Shown here piece after piece: positions 34,141 to 43,279 of a stretch of 64,000 nucleotides of DNA. Source of the DNA: Zobellia alginiliquefaciens (GTDB lineage: Bacteria > Bacteroidota > Bacteroidia > Flavobacteriales > Flavobacteriaceae); the NCBI RefSeq assembly GCF_029323795.1, contig NZ_CP119758.1:3658001-3722000 (forward strand), read 5' to 3'. The notes under the pieces are model-generated. The model did no database searches. It was not told the origin of the DNA and was given only the letters and a program-made list of their open reading frames with translations. Within the stretch, counting starts at the first letter, position 1. Every line of letters starts with the position of its first letter. A program made the translations under genes and the position numbers.

Positions 34141-35208
34141 CTATACGGCGTATTCAATAGTATCGGCTACATCAAAATAGTCTACATTTTCTTTAGTAAC
34201 CATATTAATGGCAGAGCTATATTTTGGTTTGGGTGTTTTATTCAATAATAAATATTCCGTAAGTATTTTTAGGCCCATATACCCTTGTTCAAAAGGGTTT
34301 TGATCAATGGCAAAGTCAATACTTCCCTTTCTAATATATTCAAGATTGTCCAAATGGGTATCATAACCAATAGTGCGGATGGTAGTAATACCTTTCCTTT
34401 CTAGATAGCTGGCAATCATAAAAATGGCACTAGAAGGGACAAATATACCTGTAATCTGTTTTTCGTTTTCTAATTCTTTAGAAAGTGCTTTTTCAATCAT
34501 TTCCGTATCAAAATCATCAATGATTATTTTTTTGATTTTCTTATCGCTTACGTTATCGGAAAAGTAATCTAGAAAACCTTTTATTCGGGTTTCAATAGCC
34601 AGATGCCTGCCCACATTCTTTTGGGAGGTTAGTATAGCAATTGAGTCTTCAGGTTTAGTAATCAGGTTCATCATCTTACCACATAGGTTACCACTTTGCA
34701 ACGCATTTTGACCTATGTACGTAAGTTTGTTTGAGGTGTCCAAATCAATATTTATAAAGACACACGGTATTTCTTCTTCTTTCAATTTTTCAGCAAAGGC
34801 CAATGAGGTATTGTAAAAGAAAGGAGCAAAGACGATACCATTGGGCTTTAGCGCCAGAATTTTGTCCAGGGCTTGTTCGTAGGATTTTAAATCATATTGG
34901 TCAAAGAAAAAACGATGTGTTTCTACACCGTACTTTTGAATTTCCTTTGCGGCAGATTTCATACCTAAATGGGGACCGTACCAAAACTGATTTTTAGAAA
35001 CGACAGAGGGAATAAGGGTGGCAATCCTATATTTCTTTTTAAAAGCTAAAGTACTCGCAAGAATGTTTCTTTCAAAATCATACTTATCAAGTAATTTCTG
35101 AACTTTTTCCCTAGTCTTGGGAGATACTCCAGGGCGTTTATGAATTACCCTATCTACCGTGCCTGTTGAAACCTTGGCTTCTTCGGCAATATCTTTAATC
35201 GTTTTCAA
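34141..35208 (-). CDS. LacI-family transcriptional regulator
   Basis: 355 residues. The N-terminal HTH is clear (TIKDIAEEAKVSTGTVDRVIH) with the hinge KRPGVSPKTREKVQKLLDKY; the rest is a periplasmic-binding-protein-like sugar-sensing domain with AIDQNPFEQGYMG near the end. It presumably releases DNA on binding a sugar or inducer. It is cotranscribed with the haloperoxidase-like gene, and its upstream region carries a palindrome similar to the pair upstream of the DUF1080 operon, pointing to autoregulation and control of both operons. Confidence 0.9.
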   Translation of the reverse strand: MKTIKDIAEEAKVSTGTVDRVIHKRPGVSPKTREKVQKLLDKYDFERNILASTLAFKKKYRIATLIPSVVSKNQFWYGPHLGMKSAAKEIQKYGVETHRFFFDQYDLKSYEQALDKILALKPNGIVFAPFFYNTSLAFAEKLKEEEIPCVFINIDLDTSNKLTYIGQNALQSGNLCGKMMNLITKPEDSIAILTSQKNVGRHLAIETRIKGFLDYFSDNVSDKKIKKIIIDDFDTEMIEKALSKELENEKQITGIFVPSSAIFMIASYLERKGITTIRTIGYDTHLDNLEYIRKGSIDFAIDQNPFEQGYMGLKILTEYLLLNKTPKPKYSSAINMVTKENVDYFDVADTIEYAV

Positions 35209-35330
35209 TAACTTAGTTTAAAATGTAGTATTCAACCTCAGTTCATTCGGTGTTTAATTTATTGGAGTTGAATTATTTGTATGCCAAATATAGGGATAAA
35301 TCTAGTGATTTGAAACAAATGCACTGTTTT

Positions 35331-35344
35331 TGTGTACGCACACG
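35331..35344. promoter_or_regulatory. LacI-type operator-like palindrome upstream of the regulator
   Basis: TGTGTACGCACACG, centred 120-130 bp upstream of the regulator start, matches TGTGTGCGCACACA at 28805-28818 in 12 of 14 positions and again has a central CG. Confidence 0.6.
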
Positions 35345-35442
35345 GTTTGCTAGGTTAAGAAAATGAATTAGATGGGCGTTACGATATCGAAACTTTTTCT
35401 TTGATGTTATCTTTTACTGTGTAAAGGGAAAATCAAATAAAA

Positions 35443-35790
35443 TCACAAGAGGTTGGTACTGCTCTCCGATGATTTAGAAAGCTGTCTATTCGTATCTTTT
35501 AATATTTGAATTTCTTTAGTAACACGAATCAACATTTGACGTGCTTGTCTTCTATTCTTCACGATTATTTTTGAAATACGTTTTAAACGAGATTTGGCAC
35601 GAACTAATTTGATATTAAAATCTCGTACCATTTCAAATTTATCAGACGGGTACTGTGGAAAGTTATTTTCAAAGGTTCTCTTTAGTTCTCTAATCTGTCT
35701 ATTGAGATGCTTTGCTCTTAAATTCAATGTATTTTCTCTAGCAATTTTTCTGATCACTTTTCTGTTTTTAGATATTCTGGGAGACCTCAT
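35443..35790 (-). CDS. Short, very basic coiled-coil protein, unknown
   Basis: 115 residues, extremely rich in Arg and Lys, predicted as one long helix pair (IRKIARENTLNLRAKHLNRQIRELK and LVRAKSRLKRISKIIVKNRRQARQM). Could bind nucleic acid or act as a small chaperone-like helix; no family recognised. It is isolated by 230 and 190 bp from its neighbours. Confidence 0.55.
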   Translation of the reverse strand: MRSPRISKNRKVIRKIARENTLNLRAKHLNRQIRELKRTFENNFPQYPSDKFEMVRDFNIKLVRAKSRLKRISKIIVKNRRQARQMLIRVTKEIQILKDTNRQLSKSSESSTNLL

Positions 35791-35984
35791 AAATCTTAAT
35801 TTTCATCAAATTTAAAGAGGTGATAGTTTTACAAGGAACGTAATTGCTCTAAATTTTATCGCAATTACTGAACTTAAATACGCTATAAGCGATTGCATCA
35901 ATCCTAATTACTTTAAAAACAAAGGAATTGGTTACCGTACTTTATTTTTAATTAGGATTTAGGAATACCTAGCATTTAGACTTT

Positions 35985-36728
35985 ATGATCATTAATTTTT
36001 TAGAAAAGGGTATAGAGGTTATATCGCATCCTGCGCACGGGCTGCTTGCAGGTAAAATTGCGGATCAACTAAAGAATCGTCCATACCAAAATCATTGGAT
36101 GGAAACGCTCACTGCTATTATTGAGCACGATGATGAACAGTTGAGCAATGAAGCCAAAAACAATATTTCCGATTTGGGTATGGCGATGGATTTTGTTACT
36201 CACCAAGTGCCTTTGGAAAAGATGTTGGTCCATGCCAAAGCCGTTTTTAAAAAAGTATTGAAAAAATCTAGTTGGTCGGCTATGTTACTTACCTACCATC
36301 TTGAATTTTTATATTCCGATAAAATGGAAGAGGTAGAAGACTTTAAAGCATTTTTGAAGGAACTAAAGGATTTTCGGTCAGAGAGCATTAAATTTCATGG
36401 TATTGATGAAGCAGGAGCAGAGGAACTCTATAAAATCATGCTTTTTTCAGATCGGCTTTCCCTTATTTTGTGTCAGGAAGAAACACCTACCTTAGGCAGA
36501 AAGCTGGAAATAAATAAATCTATCAAGAACCATCGGTACTTCATTTACAAAACAAAGGACACGGTTTTTACGGTAGAACCATGGCCTTTTAGAAAAAACC
36601 ATTTTAGTTTATGTGTAGACGCCCGTGTGTTAAAGGAGCTTAAATTTAAAGATGAAAAACATTTCAACCAGAAACTGGATGAAGCTTCCATTGAAATAAA
36701 AACATTTCAGTTTTCAAAATTCGATTAA
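35985..36728 (+). CDS. DUF3891 family protein
   Basis: 247 residues, cytoplasmic. It matches DUF3891: start VISHPAHGLLAGKIADQL, HDDEQLS near residue 47, then a helical body with LLTYHLEFLY and YKIMLFSDRLSLILCQ. The His/Asp pattern (SHPAHG, EHDD) resembles an HD-like helical fold, but no reaction is known. It ends at a bidirectional terminator and appears monocistronic. Confidence 0.85.
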   Translation: MIINFLEKGIEVISHPAHGLLAGKIADQLKNRPYQNHWMETLTAIIEHDDEQLSNEAKNNISDLGMAMDFVTHQVPLEKMLVHAKAVFKKVLKKSSWSAMLLTYHLEFLYSDKMEEVEDFKAFLKELKDFRSESIKFHGIDEAGAEELYKIMLFSDRLSLILCQEETPTLGRKLEINKSIKNHRYFIYKTKDTVFTVEPWPFRKNHFSLCVDARVLKELKFKDEKHFNQKLDEASIEIKTFQFSKFD

Positions 36729-36746
36729 CTATTTAAAAATCATAAA

Positions 36747-36775
36747 AAAACCAGAAGCTTAGCTTCTGGTTTTTT
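36747..36775. terminator. Bidirectional intrinsic terminator
   Basis: AAAACCAGAAGC (36747-36758) and GCTTCTGGTTTT (36762-36773) form a perfect 12-bp stem around TTA, with poly-A before and poly-T after. It serves both the DUF3891 gene (plus) and the catalase operon (minus). Confidence 0.93.
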
Positions 36776-36793
36776 AGTAGTATAACTCAAAAA

Positions 36794-37138
36794 TTATACT
36801 GCATTCGGGGGAAGTAAATCTTTATCTTTTACCTGCTCTTCCGGAACGTTTTCTAAAAACTCATACAGGTCTGCATTGGCACTTGGGCCGTAACCGGCCA
36901 ACAATGTTCCTTTGCTACCGTCACTTGTTTCCATAACGTAGAGTAAAGACATGTCCGAAGGGTTGCTCATACCTTCGTATCTATGTTCTTTTACTATGGT
37001 AATATCGCTTGCCTCAAAGGATTTATCCGTCTTGGTGCTCTTTAGTTTTCCGTCAACAAAGCGGTAGGAGTCTGTATATCCTAGTTTTTCATATTCTTTA
37101 ATATAATTCGACTCATGTTTTGCATATTCATTGCTCAT
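36794..37138 (-). CDS. Small conserved protein of the misnamed 'phosphoribosylpyrophosphate synthetase' family
   Basis: 114 residues. The pattern EKLGYTDSYRFVDGKL, then HRYEGMSNPSDMSLLYVMETSDGSKGTLL and AGYGPSANADLYEFL, matches a short Bacteroidota family often annotated as PRPP synthetase, but the protein is far too small and lacks PRPP-binding motifs; the function is unknown. It is 24 bp downstream of the catalase gene, probably the third gene of that operon. Confidence 0.65.
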   Translation of the reverse strand: MSNEYAKHESNYIKEYEKLGYTDSYRFVDGKLKSTKTDKSFEASDITIVKEHRYEGMSNPSDMSLLYVMETSDGSKGTLLAGYGPSANADLYEFLENVPEEQVKDKDLLPPNAV

Positions 37139-37162
37139 AATAGTATCGTTTAAGTTTTATAA

Positions 37163-39304
37163 TTAAGCGGGTATATTCTCCGCTTTCTCTCTTCTTTTCC
37201 AGTTACGGTGCTTCGCTATTGCTTTGATAAAAGCTTCTGGCTTACCGTTCACAAATAGAGCGTCGTCATCTGAAATATCCATAACCGCTGTACTTTTTAA
37301 AAACTCTTCTGCTTCTCCATCTACAGCAATGGCCTTACAATGTTTATAGGCTTCGTTAACGAATTTGGTAAATTTGGCCTGTGCCATTAGGGTTTCAATA
37401 GATTTTTTTCCTCCAGGAATGTAGACCGCATCAAAAAGGACACTTTCCGTAGTTGCTATAGCTGCATCTACTTTATGGTCCTTATCCTTATCACATTTCA
37501 CCGTTCCCCCATGTGCGGCAACCAATTTTACCATAGCGCCTTCTTTTTCAAGTTCTTCTTTCACTTTCTTGAAAATACCCATATGGAATCCATCCGCAAC
37601 AAGAACAGCTATTTGTCGGGTGGCGATGGAGTCAAAATTAGTGTTGGCCTGACTCAATTTTGGGGACTCGTCCAGATATATTTTTTTCTCGCCTGGTTGT
37701 TGTTCTTCCACATTCGCATCCGCTCCAATAGCTTGGTTTAATGGCATTTCAACCGAAGAAGGAACTTCAATACCCAAGTTTGTAGCTACCTTTTTAGCCA
37801 AATCAGAATCAATCTGGTCAATGAGGTAGAGCATACGTTCTTTTATATGCTTGAATTCGCATTTGCCCAATTCAAAGGTATAGGCTCCGGCTACATGTTC
37901 TTTTTCCCAATCGGCAAGACTTCTATAGAATAATGCAGGCTGAGAGAAATGATCATTAAAACTCTCACTACGAGCCCTAATTTTTTTAGCGTCTATTCGC
38001 TCTTGATACGACTCAAAACCGCCCTCGGCAACCGTAGAAAGGTATGGGCATCCTCCACTGATTGAATTAGGAAAATATGCCGTTCTGCCCTTTGGTATCT
38101 CGGTTTGCATATGACCGTCACGCTGATTGTTCTGTGCTTCGGCCACAGGTCTATTTATTGGAATTTGATGAAAATTATGAGAGCCCAGTCTTGAAAGTTG
38201 GGTGTCTCGGTATGAGAACAATCTACCTTGTAACAAAGGATCATTGGTAAAATCTATACCAGGTACGATACTTCCGGGCATAAAGGCAACCTGTTCCGTT
38301 TCTGCGAAGAAATTTTCAGGGTTTCTGTTCAGAACCATTTTACCCACGACTTTTACAGGAACCATCTCTTCCGGAATCAGTTTTGTAGGATCAAGAAGGT
38401 CAAAGTCATATTTATGTTCGTCTTCTTCAGGTACAATTTGCAATCCCAGTTCCCATTCAGGGTACTGCCCCGCTTCAATGGCATCCCATAAATCTCTCCT
38501 ATGAAAGTCAGAATCCGCTCCGCTAATTTTTACGGCTTCATCCCATGTTACGGAATGTACACCCAGTTTAGGTTTCCAGTGGAATTTTACAAAATGGGCT
38601 TTTCCTTCTTTATTGATCAAACGGAAAGTGTGGATACCAAACCCTTCCATCATACGAAAGCTACGTGGTATGGCACGGTCACTCATTAACCATATTTGGT
38701 TGTGAAGCGTTTCTGGAGTTAACGATACAAAATCATAAAATGTGTCATGAGCAGATGCTGCTTGCGGAATTTCTTGATGAGGTTCTGGCTTTACCGAGTG
38801 AATCAAATCTGGAAATTTCATCGCATCTTGAATAAAGAAAATAGGCATGTTGTTTCCCACTAGATCCCATGTACCTTCATCTGTGTAAAATTTTACGGCA
38901 AAGCCCCGAACATCTCGCGCTAAATCAGTAGAACCTTTAGACCCTGCCACTGTAGAAAAGCGAACAAACACTGGTGTTTTTCTAGATGTATCCGTAAAAA
39001 TACCTGCTTTTGAGTATTCTTCAATGCTATCGTAAAGTTCAAAATAACCGTGAGCTCCACTTCCTCTGGCATGAACGATACGCTCTGGGATTCTTTCGTG
39101 GTCAAAATTGTGGATTTTTTCACGCAACATGAAATCCTCAAGCAACGTAGCGCCTCGTGCACCTGCTTTTAAAGAGTTGTTGGTGTCATTGACTTTTAAT
39201 CCTTGTCTAGTAGTTAACGGTTTACCGGTGTAGTCTACAGAATACTTTTCAAGTTGTTCGTCTTTGTTTGTAGTTACTTTATTGGAGTTTTTTTTTGATT
39301 CCAT
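37163..39304 (-). CDS. katE: Large-subunit (HPII/KatE-type) catalase
   Basis: 713 residues, much longer than small-subunit catalases. Residues ~60-540 hold the catalase core: catalytic His in [15 protein letters not shown], the Asn in [11 protein letters not shown] and the heme-ligand Tyr in [14 protein letters not shown]. The last ~180 residues ([18 protein letters not shown] ... [12 protein letters not shown]) are a class I glutamine-amidotransferase-like domain, the trademark of HPII. It dismutates hydrogen peroxide in the cytosol. It lies between a 135-residue unknown gene (49 bp upstream) and a short conserved gene (24 bp downstream), likely one operon. Confidence 0.93.
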   Translation of the reverse strand: MESKKNSNKVTTNKDEQLEKYSVDYTGKPLTTRQGLKVNDTNNSLKAGARGATLLEDFMLREKIHNFDHERIPERIVHARGSGAHGYFELYDSIEEYSKAGIFTDTSRKTPVFVRFSTVAGSKGSTDLARDVRGFAVKFYTDEGTWDLVGNNMPIFFIQDAMKFPDLIHSVKPEPHQEIPQAASAHDTFYDFVSLTPETLHNQIWLMSDRAIPRSFRMMEGFGIHTFRLINKEGKAHFVKFHWKPKLGVHSVTWDEAVKISGADSDFHRRDLWDAIEAGQYPEWELGLQIVPEEDEHKYDFDLLDPTKLIPEEMVPVKVVGKMVLNRNPENFFAETEQVAFMPGSIVPGIDFTNDPLLQGRLFSYRDTQLSRLGSHNFHQIPINRPVAEAQNNQRDGHMQTEIPKGRTAYFPNSISGGCPYLSTVAEGGFESYQERIDAKKIRARSESFNDHFSQPALFYRSLADWEKEHVAGAYTFELGKCEFKHIKERMLYLIDQIDSDLAKKVATNLGIEVPSSVEMPLNQAIGADANVEEQQPGEKKIYLDESPKLSQANTNFDSIATRQIAVLVADGFHMGIFKKVKEELEKEGAMVKLVAAHGGTVKCDKDKDHKVDAAIATTESVLFDAVYIPGGKKSIETLMAQAKFTKFVNEAYKHCKAIAVDGEAEEFLKSTAVMDISDDDALFVNGKPEAFIKAIAKHRNWKRREKAENIPA

Positions 39305-39353
39305 ATTTTTTAGTGCATTTAATTGAAAATTGTTGGGGAGTAATTTTTTAGCT

Positions 39354-39761
39354 TTAATCCATTGCCCTGAAATGAGCTTTGGCCAGAATACTGGCTTCTA
39401 TTTTTGTAGCCTGTTCTATTAGTAGGCAGTTTAATTTTTGGGGGAGGTCCAATTGTATCATAACATGACAAATCTCCAAAGCTTTTCTATCCAACAAGTC
39501 AATGTTTAGACTGGTGCCGACCATCATATTAAGATAGTTTTTACCGTACAGCTGATTGTGCCATGCGTACAATTCTGAAAATTCAATTTCATCCGATTCT
39601 TTTATAGCAACGTGCCATATATCCAGCAAGAAGTTTGAACGCTCAATAGCACATTGTTCCATGAGCATCCGCATCATTGGATTTTTCTCTTTCAAAGCGC
39701 ATTCTACATAGTGTATTTCACTTATTACATATACTTTCAGAAGTTGTTCAAGACATTCCAT
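39354..39761 (-). CDS. Hypothetical helical protein, first gene of the catalase operon
   Basis: 135 residues, predicted all-helical (MECLEQLLKVYVISEIHYVECALKEKN ... LYGKNYLNMMVGTSLNIDLLDRKALEICHVMIQ). The layout resembles a four-helix-bundle, DUF2383-like, but with no conserved metal motif visible. It begins the transcript that includes catalase 49 bp downstream, so an oxidative-stress link is likely. Confidence 0.65.
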   Translation of the reverse strand: MECLEQLLKVYVISEIHYVECALKEKNPMMRMLMEQCAIERSNFLLDIWHVAIKESDEIEFSELYAWHNQLYGKNYLNMMVGTSLNIDLLDRKALEICHVMIQLDLPQKLNCLLIEQATKIEASILAKAHFRAMD

Positions 39762-40037
39762 AGAGTTGATTCAAATTTCACAATACATAAAATTATTCAA
39801 GGATACTATAAGATTATGGCTGTAAAAAAATGATTATTAGTGCAAATGCTAATTATGCGAGGTTGGATGTTAAAAGATTGAAACGAAAGGTATTTGAATC
39901 AATTTTAATCGTAACTGAGCTATTTCTTGTGGAATCTCATAATTAAATTCGATTTGGTTTTTGAAGGAAATTTCGCTTTGTAAAGATGCGATAACCTTCA
40001 AAAGTCGTTCACGAAAATTAATTTTAAAATATACATT

Positions 40038-40892
40038 ATGTCAGATACAGCAACTATTGAAAAAGGAAAAGAAGATTTAGGTAGACCAGGTCTTGAGGCG
40101 AATATGAAAACAAAGCCAGAAACTATAAAATCTAGTTACAAGGGCAGTGATAAGTTAAGAGGTAAAGTAGCATTGATTACCGGTGGTGATAGTGGTATTG
40201 GCCGTGCCATTGCAGTGCATTATGCAAGAGAAGGGGCTAACGTTGCCATTGCCTACCTAAATGAAAACGAAGATGCGGACACCACAAAAAAGATGGTAGA
40301 AAAGGAAGGCACAAAATGTTTGACCGTTGCGGGAGACCTTAGAAACCATAATTTATGTAATGAATTGGTTGAAAAAGTGATAGATGCCTACGGCAGAATA
40401 GATATTTTAGTCAATAACGCGGCTACCCAGTACACCCAGGAAGATTTTAGCGAGATACCACTGGAACAGTTAAAGAAAACTTTTGATACGAACATTGTAG
40501 CAATGATTTACCTTACCCAGCAGGTATATCCTCACTTACGAGAAGGTGCTCGCATTATCAATACAACTTCCATAACCAGTTATAGGGGCAATAAGGTATT
40601 GGTAGATTATTCTTCTACAAAAGGTGCTATTACTTCTTTTACGCGAGCATTGTCCTCGCAGTTGGCAGAGAAGAATATTTTGGTGAACGGTGTTGCTCCG
40701 GGGCCCATATGGACACCCTTAATTCCTGCAACCATGGATGATATAGAAGATTTTGGAGAAGACACCCCTTTAGGTAGGTGTGGTCAGCCATCTGAGGTGG
40801 CACCGGCTTACGTTTTCTTGGCATCCGAAGATAGTAGTTATATGACAGGGCAGGTCTTACATATTAATGGAGGTGAAATTATAGGGAGTTAA
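40038..40892 (+). CDS. Short-chain dehydrogenase/reductase (YghA/YhdF-like stress SDR)
   Basis: 284 residues. A ~45-residue N-terminal extension (KPETIKSSYKGSDKLRGK) precedes the Rossmann motif TGGDSGIG; then VNNAATQYTQ, and the catalytic YSSTKG (Tyr-x-x-x-Lys). The C-terminus HINGGEIIGS is typical. This extended group is known as general-stress SDRs acting on alcohols or aldehydes with NAD(P). It is followed by a strong terminator and is divergent from the catalase operon (275 bp apart), fitting a shared stress signal. Confidence 0.9.
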   Translation: MSDTATIEKGKEDLGRPGLEANMKTKPETIKSSYKGSDKLRGKVALITGGDSGIGRAIAVHYAREGANVAIAYLNENEDADTTKKMVEKEGTKCLTVAGDLRNHNLCNELVEKVIDAYGRIDILVNNAATQYTQEDFSEIPLEQLKKTFDTNIVAMIYLTQQVYPHLREGARIINTTSITSYRGNKVLVDYSSTKGAITSFTRALSSQLAEKNILVNGVAPGPIWTPLIPATMDDIEDFGEDTPLGRCGQPSEVAPAYVFLASEDSSYMTGQVLHINGGEIIGS

Positions 40893-40919
40893 GATTTAAA
40901 GACGCTTTTTTGATTCCTA

Positions 40920-40952
40920 GGGTGTTCGCTTTTTAGCGGATGCCCTTTTTTT
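40920..40952 (+). terminator. Intrinsic terminator of the SDR gene
   Basis: GGGTGTTCGC pairs with GCGGATGCCC (three wobble pairs), followed by seven T residues. Confidence 0.8.
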
Positions 40953-41101
40953 ATTCGTTATCATCTTCAAAAATGGATTAAATGGACGGTCATCAACGTT
41001 TTTTAATCAAACTGATCATTTGTGTCAAGGTTAAATGTGATGAAATCAATAGTGCCGATTATCTAGAGGTATCTTGCTATTCAACTTAAAATAATCATAC
41101 A

Positions 41102-41506
41102 ATGAAAACACAAGCATATTTAGCATTTGATGGAAACTGTCAAGAAGCACTTAATTTTTATGCCGATGTACTCGGTGCAGAGATAAAAAATAGACAGACC
41201 TATGCCGATAAGAAAATAGATGTTCCTTCAGCATATAGAGATAGACTTCAGCATGCAGAGCTTAAAGGTAAAGGTGTCAATTTTATGGCCTATGATGCCG
41301 CACCGGATACGCCGCTTACAGAAGGTACTAAAATACATTTAAGTGTAGACCTAAACAATAAGAACGAGGCACAGGATTTATATGACAAGCTATCCGCTGG
41401 TGGCCGTGTGCATCATGAATTGAGAGAGCGAGAATGGAATGCGTTGTTTGGTCGTTTTACAGACCGTTATGGTATTAATTGGATGATTAACTGTGATTTA
41501 AACTAA
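41102..41506 (+). CDS. VOC-family (PhnB/glyoxalase-like) protein
   Basis: 134 residues: AYLAFDGNCQEALNFYADVLGAEI, then FMAYDAAPD, HLSVDLNNKNEAQDLYDKL and WNALFGRFTDRYGINWMI, the pattern of PhnB-type vicinal-oxygen-chelate proteins. The reaction is unknown in this subgroup. It lies in the stress-related cluster, probably monocistronic or with the next gene. Confidence 0.85.
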   Translation: MKTQAYLAFDGNCQEALNFYADVLGAEIKNRQTYADKKIDVPSAYRDRLQHAELKGKGVNFMAYDAAPDTPLTEGTKIHLSVDLNNKNEAQDLYDKLSAGGRVHHELREREWNALFGRFTDRYGINWMINCDLN

Positions 41507-41557
41507 CATTTTGTTTCTAAGTAAAGTGAATACAATAATCAGAATAGATAAAAAAGT

Positions 41558-42079
41558 ATGAGCGAGTGGTTTAAATTTTCCTGGGATGCTTTTGGTGCTA
41601 CCATCATTACCGCTTTGGGTATTTATATTGCCGTGATACTAATGACACGTATTTGCGGTAATCGTAGCTTCTCAAAAATGTCGAGTTTTGATTTTGCCAT
41701 GACCGTAGCGGTAGGGTCTGTAATAGCCACCACGGTACTATCAAAAACAGTGAGTTTGTATGATGGTATTATTGGCATTGTTACAATTTACCTTTTACAA
41801 ATGGGAGCCGCCTACGCTAGACGGAACGACATGGTAAAAAAAGTAATGGACAATACGCCTTTATTGCTCATGGATGGGGAAATCATTTTGGAAGACAACT
41901 TACGTAAGGGCAGAGTAGCAAAATCCGATTTACGAGCTAAATTAAGGGAGGCTAATATAACCGAGCTTTCTGAGGTAAAAGCAGTTGTTTTTGAGACTAC
42001 TGGCGATATTTCTGTACTTCACAAGCAACATGACCGTCCCATTGAAGATTTTCTAATGGAAGACGTTACCCGCTCATAA
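41558..42079 (+). CDS. DUF421 (YetF-like) membrane protein
   Basis: 173 residues. Three hydrophobic segments at the N-terminus (FGATIITALGIYIAVIL, FDFAMTVAVGSVIATTVL and IIGIVTIYLLQMGAAY) are followed by the soluble DUF421 domain (PLLLMDGEIILEDNLRKGRVAKSDLRAKLREANI). YetF-type proteins are membrane stress proteins with unknown function. It is followed by a strong terminator 22 bp after the stop. Confidence 0.88.
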   Translation: MSEWFKFSWDAFGATIITALGIYIAVILMTRICGNRSFSKMSSFDFAMTVAVGSVIATTVLSKTVSLYDGIIGIVTIYLLQMGAAYARRNDMVKKVMDNTPLLLMDGEIILEDNLRKGRVAKSDLRAKLREANITELSEVKAVVFETTGDISVLHKQHDRPIEDFLMEDVTRS

Positions 42080-42101
42080 TAAAAATACAGATTACTCTTC
42101 T

Positions 42102-42137
42102 AAAAGATACTTCCATGAAAATGGAAGTATCTTTTTT
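42102..42137 (+). terminator. Intrinsic terminator after the DUF421 gene
   Basis: AAAAGATACTTCCAT (42102-42116) pairs perfectly with ATGGAAGTATCTTTT (42121-42135) over a GAAA tetraloop, followed by further T residues. Confidence 0.95.
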
Positions 42138-42416
42138 GTAATTGATTGCGCTCATTTTTCTATTAAAAGTGTTCAAATAACTAGATAAGATTAAATAATT
42201 TCATAAGAAATTTCAGAAGTTTTGTAGGATTTCCATTAAAACGGATAGCTACGCTTTCGCTACTTCAAACCGAAAGTACAACTGAAATTTGGTATTTCTT
42301 TTTATACAATAGGTGGGAGTGTCCTTTTAATAGGGGGTATGACAGTCTGTATGATAAAAAGAGCAATGAGAGAGCCTGTGAAAGTTCAGGTTAGTTTTTA
42401 ATTAAATATTTAGGTT
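42138..42416. other. Intergenic region, possible small peptide remnant
   Basis: Nothing firmly called. A plus-strand frame near 42285-42397 encodes FGISFYTIGGSVLLIGGMTVCMI..., a possible one-helix peptide, but its only ATG falls inside the helix. Confidence 0.3.
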
Positions 42417-42638
42417 ATGCAGAATTTTAAGTATACGTACACGGTCAAAGACAAAATTACAGGTGAAACACTTTTTTCGAACATTAATGATTTGAGTAAA
42501 ATTGGTGTTTTGCGTAACAATGATTTTTTTCAATATATAGCAACCGAGGCAGAGATGCAGCGTTTGGGCGAATGTAAATTGGCAAATGAAGATTATATCT
42601 GTATAGTTCGGCTAGGTAATGGCAGGAGGGTAGCATGA
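42417..42638 (+). CDS. Hypothetical 73-residue protein
   Basis: MQNFKYTYTVKDKITGETLF, then a helix with EAEMQRLGECKLANEDY. A short alpha/beta protein without signal peptide; family not recognised. It sits 121 bp before the DUF2383 gene, in the same direction. Confidence 0.5.
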   Translation: MQNFKYTYTVKDKITGETLFSNINDLSKIGVLRNNDFFQYIATEAEMQRLGECKLANEDYICIVRLGNGRRVA

Positions 42639-42759
42639 AACAGATATTTTTAAAAACGTTCAATTGATATTTTTTGGAATCGATCTAGACCAAGTTTTCC
42701 AGTTAAATTTGGAGAAATGCCAAACGGTAGGCATCAAAGTTACCGCAAAATAAAATGAC

Positions 42760-43209
42760 ATGAATACCGATATAAAAGAAATTGAAGATAGACTGAACGA
42801 TATTATTCAGAAAAACGAAGATGCAATCAAAGGATATGATAAAGCAGCAGAAAATGCGGAAGGAATAGGTCTTAAGAGTTATTTTCAGAATAAATCAATA
42901 GAAAGAAGAAATTTTCTTGTTGAATTGAAAGCAGCGGCACCGGCCCTTAAAACTAGAGAAGATATAGATGGGAGCGCAACAGGAGCTATGCACAGAGCCT
43001 GGATGGATGTGAAGACTTTCTTCTCGGGAGATAACGATGAAGCTATGTTGGAAGAAGCTATACGTGGTGACAAAGCCGCAATAGAAGAGTATAATGAAGT
43101 TTTGGCAGACACACATTTGCCAATTAAAGCTGCAGAAGTAATTAGAAAGCAGAGAGAATGGTTAATGACAGATTTAAAAACCATTAAAACATTGGAAGAC
43201 GTTAAATAA
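42760..43209 (+). CDS. PA2169-type DUF2383 four-helix-bundle protein
   Basis: 149 residues: IEDRLNDIIQKNEDAIKGYDKAAENAE, NKSIERRNFLVEL, the conserved GSATGAMHRAWMDVK and the EEYNEVL-type helix (IEEYNEVLADTHLP). This ferritin-like helical bundle belongs to the DUF2383 group widespread in stress-exposed bacteria. No metal ligands can be confirmed from sequence. A strong terminator follows 18 bp after the stop. Confidence 0.85.
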   Translation: MNTDIKEIEDRLNDIIQKNEDAIKGYDKAAENAEGIGLKSYFQNKSIERRNFLVELKAAAPALKTREDIDGSATGAMHRAWMDVKTFFSGDNDEAMLEEAIRGDKAAIEEYNEVLADTHLPIKAAEVIRKQREWLMTDLKTIKTLEDVK

Positions 43210-43227
43210 TTACTTTCAATTAAATTG

Positions 43228-43253
43228 AAAGCCCCTAAAATGGGGCTTTTTTT
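43228..43253 (+). terminator. Intrinsic terminator after the DUF2383 gene
   Basis: AAAGCCCC and GGGGCTTT form an 8-bp stem over a 6-base loop, followed by T residues; the poly-A upstream lets it work from the minus side too, where the phospholipase gene ends. Confidence 0.85.
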
Positions 43254-43279
43254 ATGTCTTAGAAGTTAGGGAGTAGTTG

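Noticed and set aside
36794-37138. Annotation as a genuine phosphoribosylpyrophosphate synthetase
   Set aside because: The protein is about a third of the needed length and lacks PRPP and ATP-binding motifs.
42285-42397. Possible one-helix peptide (FGISFYTIGGSVLLIGG)
   Set aside because: The only in-frame ATG is inside the helix and a stop lies just upstream, so no convincing start.
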